This document shows positions 52,922 to 64,000 of a stretch of 64,000 bases of DNA, one piece after another; positions within the stretch are counted from its first letter, which is position 1, and each line of letters begins with the position of its first letter. Where the stretch lies: positions 22,094,055 to 22,158,054 of the forward strand of contig NC_089594.1 in the NCBI RefSeq assembly GCF_019320115.1. Direction: 5' to 3'. A model generated the notes under the pieces. The model was not told the origin of the DNA, did no database searches, and worked only from the letters and a program-made list of their open reading frames with translations. The DNA is from Miscanthus floridulus (Eukaryota > Streptophyta > Magnoliopsida > Poales > Poaceae). The position numbers were made by a program, and so were the translations under genes.

Positions 52922-55900
52922 TCAAGGCTCAGGGTCTCCAGCATCGGCGAATGACGTGGGAGGGACCACCTCCTCTTCAAACAGTTGGGCCAACGCCGTG
53001 CCGGGGCCCTTCGTTGCCTCCATCAGCTTCGCAACCTCCTCATCAGCCTCCTCCTCATCATCAGGCAGGACGTAGCCATCGCTGATGGCCTTGAGATCGA
53101 TGCCGATGTAGTGCGAGGCGATGACGGTCAGGGCACGCTTAACGCCCGTGTGCAGCGCCCCTCGGAGTCGCTCGCGCACTTGGCCGCTCAACGCAATCAG
53201 GCGGCTCCCGAGGGAGCGGCCTGACTAGACCCCCTCAACCTCTAGGGCCTCGCAGGCAGCACGGGTGGCGCTCTTCAGCACATTGTGCTCCCCGATCTCG
53301 GTCTCAAGCACCGCCTGCACTGCGATGGAGGCCTCGGCTGCCTGGGTGACCTCCTTCTCTAGCTCTGCGCCAAAAGAAACAGAATGGGGTTGAGCACAAA
53401 GGAAAACAAGCCAAATAGGGGCGGAAGCCTACGAGACTCACCCTCGGCCTTCTCCTCCCAGCGTCGGGCCTCGACCTAGGAGGCCTCAGCTTTCTCCTTC
53501 CAGCACTGGGCCTCGACCCGAGAAGCCTCAGCCTTCTCCTTTAGGCATTAGACCTTGACCTGGGAAGCCTCGGCCGCCCTGGAAGCCTCTCCCTCCAGCT
53601 CTGTATCATACCAAGGAGTTAGGGGCCAAACACAAGAAAAACAAATAAAACAAGGGGAATAAGACTCACCCTCGGCCTTTCCCCTCCAGACCATAGCCTC
53701 GGTCCGAGAAGCCTCAGCCGCCTTGAGGGCCTCGTCCAAGGCACCTTTCGTTAGCTGGTGCGCACCCTGCTCCATCCTAGCTGTCTAGCAAGGGCCTTGA
53801 CAGAGGCCGTGGCTTCTCCAGCCCAGGACCTGAAGGCGTCTCGATCACCGGCCACGCGGGTCAGCTCCTCCTCCAACTCCTTGACCCGTGCCGCCAAGGG
53901 GGCGACCTGCTCTTGAGCCACCGCCGCAGTAGCCTTCATATCAGTACCATGTAAGTGGAGGTCCTCCACCTCCGCGCTCCGCGCCGACAGAAGCTCGTTG
54001 GCATGAGCGAGCAGGTCCTTCTACTGCTGGAGCTGGTCCCAGACGTCCCTCTCCCACCGGAGAAAGACTGACTTCCCAAGAGACCGGGTCTCGAGCTCCT
54101 GGGTAAGCAGAACAGGGGTCATTCACTACAAGAAAACTCAGAAAAAGACGACACCACATGAGAAAAGAAGGCGCGAACCTATGCGACCCCGGGCAGATCA
54201 TCGGCCACCATGGACAGCGCCGTCCGTAGTGACCGCTCCGCCAACTGGCGGTATTGCTCGAAGGTGTCCCAGCGCCCGCCCTCGGCCGCATCCTCGAGGG
54301 CGAACAGAGGCTCCCCTTCAGGGTCATCCCGGCTCTGCCATAGGACATGCGAGTGATCCCACCCGTGGGGCTCGGGTCGTACCCACACGAGGGCCGAGCT
54401 TCCCTCGCCTAGGGTCGGAGCCGGCTGTTCCACGAAGCCAGCCACCTCGGCGTCGACCACCTCCTGCGCCTGGGAAGTATCGTCGGAGGAGATCGGATGG
54501 ACCTCCGCCTCCCGGACGCTCCCCCGCAACAGTGGTAGGCCTAGGACCAGGGGCGCCACCGAGGCCTCCACCGCCTTCATCTCCACTGCCTGGGCTGATG
54601 GCTTCGCCGCAATCACGTCGGCCTCGGTGGTCCCGGGGGCTCCGGCCCCCGCCGCTGCGGCCTCGGCAGTCCTGGGCGCCTCGGCCTCCGTCGCCTCGGC
54701 CTCGGAGGCCCAGGGGGCCTTGACTTCGGTGGCCTCGGTAACTGAGGGCGCCTTGGCCCCATCTAACTCACGAGCCTCGGCCTCGCGGGACGGAGGCGCT
54801 CCCTCCCCCGTCTGTGTCGGGGTCGCCTCGGCAGCCCCTCCTTGGGCGACCGGCTCCTTCGGGTCGGCCCTCGCCGATGCTGCGCCATGTTGTATGGTGG
54901 CTTGCGCCTCCACCACCCAGTGGGCAGTGGAGCTGGGCCTCACCTTGAGCGCCTTAAGTGGTGCCAAGGTGGGCACCTCCGTAGGATGCTTCTGGCTGAA
55001 GATGAGATACTTACGGGGTCAGCATGAGACTAAAGAATGAACGGAAAATGCTGCAACTCTACCGAAAATACGCTTACCTCAAGCGGGGCTGCAACCGCTT
55101 TGGCACGACGACCCTCCTCTATGAAGGTGGTGGCGGTGGTAGAGGCACGACCTCTGTATTCACCGGCGCCGGCCGGTCCTCGACAGACCCCGGCGCCCCA
55201 TCGGTCCTCTGTGGGGGCAGTTGCGTCGCCCCTGCCGCCACCTGCTCCACCGCTGCCGTCGAGCCCATCGGGCTGACGGTGCGCTTTCCCAACGCCCGCG
55301 CCTCGGGCGTGTCGGCCTCGACCCCAGGGCGGGCGATCACTGGCCCCGAGGCGTCTCCTCCTCCTCCTCCTGGGAGCGCCGGGCTGCTTGCCGACGCCCC
55401 GGGCACCATCTCCCCGATGTCAGGGAGATGATCTAGGGGACCCCGCCCCATCTTGCCCACGTCATCTCCATCCGAAGCGTCCGTCGACAGTGACGGCGAC
55501 GGGGACGCCTCCAACGGAAGACCGTCCTACCTTTGTTGCCGGCGGCGCTTCTCTAGTCCCTCGCGCACGAGGATTTTCCTCGTACGCTTTGCCTCCTTGG
55601 CGTCCTTCCACCTCTTCTGCGCCTCGGCGTGCGCCTGGTTCACCGCCCGCCGCGCTGCATCCTTAGGAACAAGCGGTGGGGAGGCTCGCACGTCCCTCAT
55701 GCCCTGTAGGAATGGCGAACGCAAATAAAGGACCGGAAAATAGTAAGGAATGAGGAGGCATCGGGGGCCGCAGCAGCGTGTGACTTACCAAAGAAAAGTA
55801 CCCCCACGATGGGCGCATCGTGATAGGGGCTAGACCACCGCTCCTCAGCTTCCCATCCACCGTCTTCCTCACCCGATGTAGAATCTCCTCATCGGGGAGG

Positions 55901-56703
55901 GCGGAGGCGAACATCTGGATGCCTTCGATCGGCTCATCCGGTCTCATCTCGAACAGGCGCCGCCGTCGAGCCATCAGCGGCAGCACCCTCCGACGGTGGA
56001 AGGCTGCCACGACCACAGCCGCCGTGAGGCCACGGCCGCGCAGCCTCTCCAGTCCCTCTAGGAGTGGCTGTAGCTTGGGCTGATCCTCCTTCGGGACGCC
56101 ATACCTCCACTTCTCCGGACAACTCTCCACGATCCACCCGGTGTAAGGGGGAAGCCCACCATCGTCGTTGTGGAGGTAGAACCAGCTGGTATACCAGCGG
56201 CGATTGGTCGAGGCGAGCTGAGCCAGGATGTAAAGGTGCTGCCGATCCTGGCGCACTTGGAGAGTGCAGCCATCGGCCCTCACCGCCCTCCTCGCACCCG
56301 TCGTGTCTGTTGGCTTGGTGGTATGCCCCGTCCGGAAGAGGTGGAGCCACAACTCCCAATGGGGAGCAATCCCCATGTACCCCTCGCAGACGACGATGAA
56401 GATGGCCGCCTGTGCGATGGAGTTGGGGTTGAAGTTGTGGAGCTCCACGCCGTAGTAGTGCGGGAGTGCCCGCATGAATCGATCCACCGGCAAGTCGAGG
56501 CCGCGCTCGTGAAAGGACACGAAGCTCACGACGTAGCCATCGCGTGGCCTCGGCTCCGGCTCGCCCGACGGAGCAATCCACTCTGGCCTATTGGGGTCGG
56601 TAACCGGGCGAAGAAGTCCGCCGTCGACGAGCGATTGAAGCGTCTCCACGGTGACGTCGGACTGACCCTAAGAATCCGCCTCAACGACAACGGCGCCGAC
56701 CAT
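52922..56703 (-). pseudogene. Tat antisense gene (putative gypsy-type transposon protein), multi-exon
   Basis: Runs opposite to pol. Likely exons: a large first one (ATG at 56703; conserved ETLQSLVDGGLLRPV through WYTSWFYLHNDDG to WGYFSL, donor near 55797), a basic exon (about 55714-55530), an acidic/Pro-rich part (to about 55119), an Ala/Glu-rich exon ending GGRWDTFEQYRQLAERSLRT (54976-54179), coiled-coil exons rich in Ala, Glu and Arg (54100-53550), and a last exon SHYIGIDLKAISDGYVLPDD...GTALAQLFEEEVVPP (53191-52922). A TAG at about 56669 and a coding gap near 54025 (Q to TAG) break it. The family is common in grass Tat elements. The N-terminal domain is also labelled a transposase-like domain in databases, but its role is unknown. 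The long coiled coil suggests self-association. Confidence 0.68.
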
Positions 56704-57169
56704 GGGTGCGATGGAGAATACGACTACAACGGTGAGCCTCTCTCGCTCTCTCTATCTCGCCTCTCTCTCCTTCTCCCCGGCGCTCTCTATTCTAGCAATG
56801 GCGCAAGGGCGGCAAAGGCGAATGCAGGCAAGGTAAGGAGGAGAGGGGAGAGGCTCGTTGCGTATTTATGTAGGAAGGAGGTGAAATGGGCGGGCGACGA
56901 AATCGAGAAAGTTTCCCCTAGATCCGGCATAGTTAATCCAGATCCAATTTTACCGCCCACGTACCCACCTTTCCCTCATTAATCGCGTGAACAGTTATGT
57001 TCCATCCGCTGACATGGTGTCGCGTCCGACCACTGTAGTGGTAGGCGCCGTTCTGCCTCCTCGAGAAAGTCACCTCAAAAGGCGTGCCTGCTATTGTCGA
57101 ACCGATGGGAGGAGGGAATATCCCCCACCCAATTCCTTTCAGACAAAGGAACTGGGCGCTGAGCCCGCT

Positions 57170-58510
57170 ATGGTCCAGGGGTTTGAAGGCTAGGCCCCTG
57201 AATGTTTTGACAGCCGCCCTAGGGTAACAGAGTTAGGGACGACTATAGGTGAGCCCATACGGGGCCGAGACCCAAGCAAGCGAAACGCTTGGGACACCCT
57301 AAGTTGTGTCCGAGACCGGCAGGGAGGTCTCCGAATGGGATCCCACCGTAGGGAGCCACCGAGCCACCGGGGCCCAACGAACGGCCCTAGCACCCACTAG
57401 AGAAACCCTCTGGTACTCTTGGAGTGTGTCTCTGGACCGCTAGCCGACCCCTAGCGAATGGGGCATGGGCCTCCACTCGGACTTACCCGATAACAGCTCA
57501 CCAGAAGTGCCACCGCTCGCGCCCATCGAGGGTAGCCTGGCATATTCCACCCCTCCTTCCAAACAAAAAGGAAGCGCGAGGGTCGTACAAAAAGCCAGGG
57601 AACCCCTAACGGCCCTCTTGCTCCATGCAGAGGCTAAGGGGCTCTTCCTACAACCTTGCCGAGACCTAGCGACCAAGGCTCGCACTCGAGGGGGCTCGGC
57701 AAACAACCCCTCCTTCTGAATGAAAAGGTTGCGCGAGGGTCGTACAAAAAGCCAGGGGAACCCCTGATGGCCCTCTCGCTCCGTGTAGAGGCTACGGGGC
57801 TCTTCCTGCAAATATGCCAAGACCCCGCGACCTAGGCTCGCACCCGAGGGGGGCTCGGCAAACAAACCCTCATGCACGAGGGGCACGCAAAAAGCCAGGG
57901 GAACTTTTGATCGCCCTCTCGCTCCATGCAGAGGCTCGGGGGCTCTTCCTGCAACTTTGCCGAGACCCAGCGACCTAGGCTCGCACTCGAAGGGGCTCGA
58001 TAAACAACCCCTCCGTCCAAACAAAAAGGATGCGCGAGGGTCGCACAAAAAGCCAGGAGAACTCCTGACCGCCCTCTCGCTCTGTGCGGAGGCTTGGGGG
58101 CTCTTTCTGCACCTAAGACGAAGACAAGCAACCCAAGCTCGCACTCGAAGACTCGAAAAAACACGATAAAGGGCATCGAGCCCGTTACGGTCCAGGGGTT
58201 CGAAGGCTAGGCCCCCGAGGGTTTCGACAGCCGCCCCAGGGCAACAGAGTCAGGGACGACTAGGGGCGAGCCCGTGCATGGCTGAGGCCTGAGCAAACGA
58301 TCGCAACGGATGCCCTAAGTCGTGTCCGAGACCGACATGGAGGTCTCCGAATGGGATCCCACCGTATGGAGGCACTGAGCCCCCGGGGCCCAGCGAACGG
58401 CCTCGGCACCCACTAGAGAAACCCTCTGGTACTCTTGGAGTGCGTCTTTGGACCGCCAGCCGACCCCTAGCGAATGGGGCTCGGGCCTCCACTCGGACTT
58501 ACCCGATAAC
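57170..58510. repeat. Tat copy B leader: direct repeat pair and tandem array
   Basis: The same architecture as 1500-2830. The tandem units (AAAAAGCCAGGGGAAC or variants at about 57585, 57747, 57889 and 58046) are flanked by the block with CGAGACCGGCAGGGAGG / CGAGACCGACATGGAGG. Confidence 0.85.
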
Positions 58511-58930
58511 AGCTCACCGGGGGTGTCACTGCTCGCGCCCACCGAGGGTAGCATGGCACCCTCCACCCCTCCTTCTAAATGAAAAGGATACGTGAGGGCT
58601 GCACAAAAAGCCAGGGGAACCTCTGACGGCCCTCTCGCTCCACGCAGAGGCTAGGGGGCTCTTCCTGCAACCTTGCTGAGGCTCAGCGACCCGAACTCGC
58701 ACTCATGGGCCCAGCAAATGCAATAAAACCCCTCTCACAACGCAAGAAAAGCCCCTGGAGGAATAAATTCATTCCTCCAGGGCCTCGGGGGCTACACCCG
58801 GCGGGTGCGCTCGCGTGCACCCACCGAGGCCTCGAGTACGAAACACCATCCTGCCAGGAGCTGCTGCAAGCCGAGCCTCGTCAAAACCTCAAAGAGAGCG
58901 CTCACACTCTCCCTGAGGCTCGAGGGCTAC

Positions 58931-60264
58931 TGTCGGGTACCACGAAAAGGGGTCACCTAAGCAACAATCGAAAAAATCGCTTAGACTCCGTCAAAGTCAA
59001 AGCCAAGGGGCAACTATTGAACAAACCCTGGCCGTGTCCGAAGCCACCTACTCTCTGCCTCACTAGAGGCCTCGCACGAGAGGCTTCGGATGGCCTACCA
59101 GTTTTCCATCTCGCTCGAGGCCTCGCGCGAAAGGCCTCGGCCGAGGAACCAATTTTCCGTCTCGCCCGAGGCCCTGCGCGTACAGCCTCGGACGAGACGC
59201 CGATTCTCTGCCTCGCTCAAGGCCGGCTCGGCAAAACAACCCTATCGCCTCCGCCTCGACCAACTTCTCGGACAAAGACGTCGCGTCCGATCGGCGCGTA
59301 CGACTGCTCCCATGATATCAGCCAAACGACGGCTCGACACAGCGGCGTGGCCGACTGGACGCCAGTCACATCGAAGCCGTGCCACCCGGGTTAGGACAGG
59401 ATAGGGGTCACCAACCACTGTGCTCGGTACTGTGCCACGACCGGCGCCTGTACTGCGTTGTGCTACCTAACCCCTGCTCCAGAAACAATGCGGCGTGCGG
59501 AGTCAAGTCCAGGTTACTATAGCCTCGAAGTCAGTGTATAGAACCAACTGCTCCCTCCATGCCTCGGCAGTCTACTTCAGGGTCTTGGCAACCTCGGGGT
59601 TCGCGCCTGCTGAGCCCCCTATGACGGCTCGGCCTCGGCACCAACTGGGCCTCGGCTCTTCACGCAGTCAACGCACAGCAACCAGCACGTCGCTCGTCAG
59701 GCCCTGCGTCTAGCCATCACTGGAGCTCTCACGTCGCACAAAGTTCGGATGTGACCGGCGTGTTGCTCCAGCACTTCAAGGGCAGGACCACTCCACCAAC
59801 CATACCGCCATAGTAATAGGCTACAGGGCTCGGACATGCCATCTCTATTCGCACGACGCCACATAGCTAACACATGTATCACCCCTGTCCCCCCTTCAAC
59901 TATAAAAGGGAGGGATTTGGGCCGTTTCAGGGGAGAGGCACACAGGTTCACGAGGTAGACGAACGCACACTCGACATTCCGAAACACGCACGCTTCTCCA
60001 CTGCCCGAAATCAACTCCTCAAGCGATCCACGCCACTCCGCGCAGAGATATGGGACTAGCTCCCTCTCTCGCCCTGCTTGTAACCCCATACTGCGAGCAT
60101 TTCAGTGCAAGGAATACAAGATCGATCTCTCAGACTGGACGTAGGGCACCCATTGCCCGAACCAGTATAAATCTTGTGTCTTTTTGCATCACCATCCGGG
60201 ATTAGGGGCACGCAGTACGTTTTTTACTAGTTGGTTGAGGGCCCGTCGGTCCAAAACACCGACA
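58931..60264 (+). repeat. Tat 3' LTR, copy B (1334 bp)
   Basis: TGTCGGGTACC ... CACCGACA. TATA box TATAAAA at 59901-59907. It has three 51-bp U3 units at 59069, 59120 and 59171, against two in copy A. It is followed by the same 19-bp flank as copy A. Confidence 0.9.
59901..59907 (+). promoter_or_regulatory. TATA box of Tat LTR, copy B
   Basis: TATAAAAGGGAGGG, the same as in copy A. Confidence 0.65.
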
Positions 60265-60283
60265 AGACATAATATTGTTTGTA

Positions 60284-61173
60284 GGCTTGTCAGATTTAAA
60301 ACAGGTGTTCACCCGTAGGAACGCACGTGTATATTGCTAGTAAACTAATTTTCTAAAAACTTTTTTCAAACCAAAATTCTAAAAACTTCGTGCAGAAAAA
60401 AACGAAAGGGTTTTAAAAAATTGAGTTCAACAATCGTCCGGTTTAGTAGGCTGGCGACTGTTTTTGTTGACGGGCCAATTCGGCCTCACTCGGCCCACGT
60501 TCACTCTGCTTTCACTTTGGCTTATCAGTGGCAACTGGGCCAGTGACCAGTGTCGCCGGATTTCTCTTCTAAACCCTGCTTCTCCCCTTGCTTTAAACCC
60601 GCGGCGTCGCGGAGGCGCGGTGAAGGCGGTTGCTTCCCGGAGAAGCAACGTCGGGTCGGCGATCGTCGCGCCGCAGCAACGAGGGGCTTCCCTTCCGCTC
60701 CGCCCGCAAGTAGGCGAACTGATGGTATGCAAACAATCCCCTCGCCGATCTCACTCCAATCCCAATCTCGCCGCGGTTTCGTCGTTTGATTCCGCCGATT
60801 CGATCGGGACTTCTGCGCTGGGCGATCCATGGCGGGAAAGCACTGCCGCTCTAGTTGCATCATTTTGTGGGTCGCTGGGGTGGGGTGGGGTGTCCGGGTG
60901 TGTGCTGTGTCACTGTGTGCTTCGCTACCCCCAATTTGCTCGTCGCAGTTTTGGTTGGTTCCCGTCTGCACCTTGCTTTTTGTGGATCCCATCCCCACAC
61001 TTTGATAGAAATTTGAAAGGATCCTCTGTAAAATTTCAACAAATTTCTCCTGTGCGATCGTATGGTTGGGGCTCATCCCTTCGGATCCGTTTCCTGTTCT
61101 TCGGTTTCCACAATAGCGTATTGCCCATTCATGACTGAATGATTATTCTAATCTGTCCGAAATTTTTTTTCAG
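60284..61173 (+). promoter_or_regulatory. Promoter, 5' non-coding exon and intron of gene B
   Basis: Present only in copy B. An AT-rich part (60284-60440) is followed by GC-rich, CpG-rich DNA (CCCGCGGCGTCGCGGAGGCG) around 60540-60730, with a possible donor TGATG|GTATGC at about 60724. The stretch 60893-61000 is the part that survives in copy A. The exact start of transcription cannot be read. Confidence 0.5.
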
Positions 61174-61179
61174 GGATAC

Positions 61180-63365
61180 ATGGTAATGGACTGCACGGTT
61201 GATTCCCAAGAGTATCGGGCTACTACCCCTTCTAAAATGGCTGTAAGACAAGCGGACGCCCCAACCCCTTCGCTTTTTGGTTATATATATGTGCACGTGA
61301 TCCTACCAATTATCTTGCTGCGCAGTTTTATTTACAACTGCTTTATGCTACACGTATAACAATTTATGGCTAACTGTGCTATACTAAGTCTTGTAAATTG
61401 GATCAATATTCATCTATGAGATCTTCTCCCTTGCTATATGCAGTGGCGGATGCACGATGCGGGATAAGGGGGGGGCTAAAACAATGGAGATATTGATTTG
61501 CATGAAGATTTAAGGGTGAAATCAAGCTTTTGCTACAGTGATTAGGCTTGAAATCAAGAAATTAGGGGGGGGGCTGGAGCCCCCCCAGCCCCCCCCCCCC
61601 CCCCCCTGTGGATCCGCCGCTGGCTATATGTTTACTGGTATGTCTGGGATTGTCTTTTTTTCCTATCTTTATATTCTAAGAAGTTTTAATCTGCCAATGC
61701 TACTTAATCTACCTTTATTTTAGTGATGCACATTTGCCAAAGAAAATCTTGAGAAATATGCATAGTGATATTGTGTGGAGGTTTTGCCCTATCTTATTTG
61801 GTGCTTAAACTTGTTTGAGCATGCTTTGTTTGTTTAAATGAATGGAACAACAGCTGCCAAGTTTTAAGAAAAGGTGTATGTGCTATTGTGCTGTGACATC
61901 AACTTCAGTTTCAGATGAAATTTGTTTTAACTTCCAGTATTTTTTAGATCATAAAACCTAGGAATCTTATAGTAAATCTTTCTGCTACTGTTCATCAGAG
62001 TGTAATGATTTGGAGTAGTAATCTCTACAATGCAGGCAATGAGGCGTAGAAAGGTTTCAGTTGTTGATGCAGAGATAAATACTCCTAATGCCAATGTCAC
62101 ATGCTGTGCGTTTCGCTCTTTCTTATTGGACTACCTTTTGCATTGGATATATTCAATACATTGTTAATGTCCTCATTCTTTTCAAACTGTACAATAAATT
62201 GAATGGCTAAAAAGGTCGTAAGTTTATTTTACTTTTGATTCTTCCATTCAGTTTTGTCATTGAGTTACATGCCCTTTCCAATTGCTAAGTACATTGTGTT
62301 CTAAAAAAATACAAACATACTGATATTACATGTTTTTGCTTTGTTTTGATTGGTAGTCCAAAAGTCTTGGTTGTGGGTGTTGCTGCTCACAATGCTTCTA
62401 TCATCATCTGGAGCCTATTCAGCCACAGATACACAAAGATCTGAAGAGGGCACATGTCGTTATGACTTGACAAGCGTTGCCGTGTTATCATGTATGCAAC
62501 CAAACGGTGTATGGAAGCCATCCTCGTCCTCACAGACATGCTGCAATGCTTTATTATATGCAATTGACCAAGTTCCAGCAAGTGATGAGAGTGGGGCTTG
62601 TTGCCTTTGCCGTTATATGAAAGAAAGATGGGGACCTCCTGAACTAGGTACCACATATATTCTGTGCAATGGAAAGGATAGACATATCATCTCCAAATGG
62701 TCAACATTTCATATGGAGGACTGCTCAGCAGGTACATGCTTATTTGTTGTTCCTTGAAGCTCAAAATACTTGCTATCTCAGTTACTCCATTGGTCCCTGA
62801 AGGCATGCATGTATTTCAAAATTAAAACTTTGTTATCTTTGACTAATAATTAGCCTAATTATATCAAAAGTTTGTATTACAAAAGTAGTTACATTAGATC
62901 CTTGAATTTAGAAATGTTTTGTAATGATCAAACTTTTGTTCCTATAAATTATATATTATAAGAGAAATTATATATAGGTGGCCTCACCAAGTCTAATCGC
63001 GCCTTATATTCAGGATAGAGGGTGTAATAATAATTTGTGCCTACTAATAGCTTTTTTTTTTAATCTTTTTCTAAGCAGAGTGTACAAAGACAAACATTTC
63101 TTCTGTGGACATCTCTGCGGACAGTGAAGTGGTTCACGTACATGACACTAGCAATAGCAAGGGTATATGGATAGCTGTTACCTTGTTCAGTGTGATGGCT
63201 CTTATTTGCTTATGGTATTTCTGGAGGTCCACAGCAGCTAATACAAGTGAGCAACGCCGAACATCATCCTACGAAGGTGAGCCTCAGGTTGGGCGCCAGC
63301 GATCCATCATCGCTTCATCGTCACCATCAAAAAAGCTTAAGGAGAGAAGAATTTCATCATCTTGA
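61180..63365 (+). CDS. Membrane-anchored eight-cysteine (LTP-like) protein, copy B, full length
   Basis: Coding exons 61180-61242, 62036-62105, 62357-62731 and 63079-63365; all introns GT/AG and the frame is kept, giving 264 aa. The first exon (MVMDCTVDSQEYRATTPSKMA) exists only in this copy. Layout: a polar N-terminal part of about 44 residues with an RRRK cluster, a hydrophobic segment (residues about 47-65), a Cys-rich domain with LTP-like order C..C..CC..CxC..C..C plus two extra Cys, a TM helix (about residues 195-215) and a Ser-rich basic tail. Ordinary LTPs begin directly with a signal peptide and are 90-200 aa, so a long N-terminal extension and a C-terminal TM are unusual. Copy A differs by three visible coding bases. 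A hAT MITE lies in the first coding-side intron. The function is not known. Confidence 0.75.
61441..61622. mobile_element. hAT-like MITE in intron of gene B
   Basis: Ends CAGTGGCGGATGCAC and GTGGATCCGCCGCTG are inverted repeats with two mismatches. A perfect 8-bp duplication GCTATATG lies at 61433-61440 and 61623-61630. Copy A has an uninterrupted GCTATTTG at the same place. 182 bp, with G- and C-runs. The ends resemble those of the hAT at 14907-16720. Confidence 0.92.
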
Positions 63366-64000
63366 AAATATGATCCTCGATGTATCTATAGAACTGCACG
63401 GAGATGTTAGGATAGGTGTCTAGTATGATCATGCTTACATTAATTGCACGGGTACAAAATTGACATTGTTCAGCTGCTGTGCTGATATCAGATTAGGTAC
63501 AGATGGATAAATGTTTTTGACAAGCCCTCAGTTGAAGTTGAGTTTAATCTTTTGCAACAACAAAAAAAAACAACATTATTTGTGTTTCGCCAGAGATTGT
63601 GTACGGCCACCGGTTTCTCGCCATGGTAAGGGAAGCTAAGAAAACGGAACTGAAGTTCGCACTGGAATCAGGAGATATATTTAGCCTGGTTCAGTACCAT
63701 ATTGGGGTCACCCGATATAAAACGGCAAGCTTAATACCTGCTCGGCCATACCCATCTGGTTATAGGATTGGGGCCATACCCATACTGGTTATAGGATTGG
63801 TGTAGGTACGTCTGGTAGTAGAAATGATTTCCCATCATATGCACTAGTCCATATGTTTTTAGCGTGTGCTGACGGCGGTAGCCTTCCCCATCAATTTTAT
63901 TCCGGTCTGAGAGATGAGCTGTGTAAAAGTAAACTTGGAGCACACACCACAGCTATAAAAAAACATATTTATAGTTTTGGCTTTGGTCAATTGTGTCAGC
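63366..64000. other. 3' flank of gene B
   Basis: Near-identical to 6513-7142. No further gene up to the window end. Confidence 0.8.

Larger units (their letters stand above)
49505..60264 (+). mobile_element. 5'-truncated Tat-lineage Ty3/gypsy retrotransposon (copy B)
   Basis: Starts inside the reverse transcriptase (the gag, protease and RT fingers are missing). It runs through RNase H, archaeal-type RNase H and integrase, an antisense gene, the direct-repeat and tandem-repeat leader, and a 1334-bp LTR. The second (archaeal-type) RNase H and the antisense ORF define the Tat lineage. The 5' end is joined to unrelated repeat DNA at about 49500, so it arose by deletion or recombination rather than as an intact insertion. 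Confidence 0.88.
55667..64000. repeat. Segmental duplication, arm B
   Basis: Direct orientation relative to arm A. The match begins at GCGGTGGGGAGGCTCGCACG and is cut by the window end. Confidence 0.92.

Noticed and set aside
60464..61138. 224-aa ORF upstream of gene B
   Set aside because: It spans the promoter, exon and intron of gene B. No domain and no start context, and the splice sites fit gene B better.

Overview
The window looks like a repeat-rich, heterochromatin-like part of a grass (Poaceae) nuclear genome, most likely a panicoid. The reasons are GC-rich exons with GT/AG introns, grass-type Stowaway and Tourist MITEs, CACTA elements with TTTAGTCCCGG subterminal repeats, a Reina-like chromovirus, and Tat-lineage Ty3/gypsy elements carrying an antisense gene and TGTCGG...CCGACA LTRs. 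Species cannot be named from the sequence alone. No rRNA, tRNA, CRISPR or bacterial-type feature was found.

Layout. (1) 1-7142: the 3' part of a Tat retrotransposon ending in a 1286-bp LTR, abutting a 5'-decapitated copy (A) of a small membrane-anchored eight-cysteine (LTP-like) gene. (2) 7143-9671: MITE remnants and featureless intergenic DNA. (3) 9672-17320: a local tandem duplication with order Y-middle-X. In unit 1 the middle is a LINE 3' fragment; in unit 2 it is a BiP-like HSP70 gene with only the ATPase domain. Unit 2 also carries a TA microsatellite and a deleted hAT transposon, and unit 1 keeps the exact empty site of that hAT. (4) 17640-35740: a FAR1/FHY3-like gene, split by a 9.0-kb CACTA element in one exon and a 5.5-kb Reina-like gypsy element in a later exon, each with perfect target-site duplications, and cut off near 35.71 kb. 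(5) 35.75-46.2 kb: a decayed MULE-like block with convergent Ulp1-type (C48) protease and FAR1/MULE-transposase genes, full of a dispersed GTTGCAAYT motif. (6) 46.37-47.16 kb: a Tourist-like MITE. (7) 47253-48758: an apparently intact two-exon secreted aspartic protease gene, minus strand. (8) 49.5-60.26 kb: a 5'-truncated Tat element (pol, antisense gene, tandem-repeat leader, 1334-bp LTR). (9) 60.27-64.0 kb: gene copy B, with its promoter region and first coding exon still present.

Regions 1 and 8-9 are the two arms of a direct segmental duplication about 55.7-56.9 kb apart, running off both ends of the window. Several elements carry in-frame TAG stops where CAG (Gln) is expected, and paired copies show CAG in one and TAG in the other. 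This fits deamination of methylated CHG cytosines. The only genes I judge possibly functional are gene B, perhaps gene A if LTR-driven, the aspartic protease, and less likely the HSP70-like gene. Everything else is mobile DNA or its remains.
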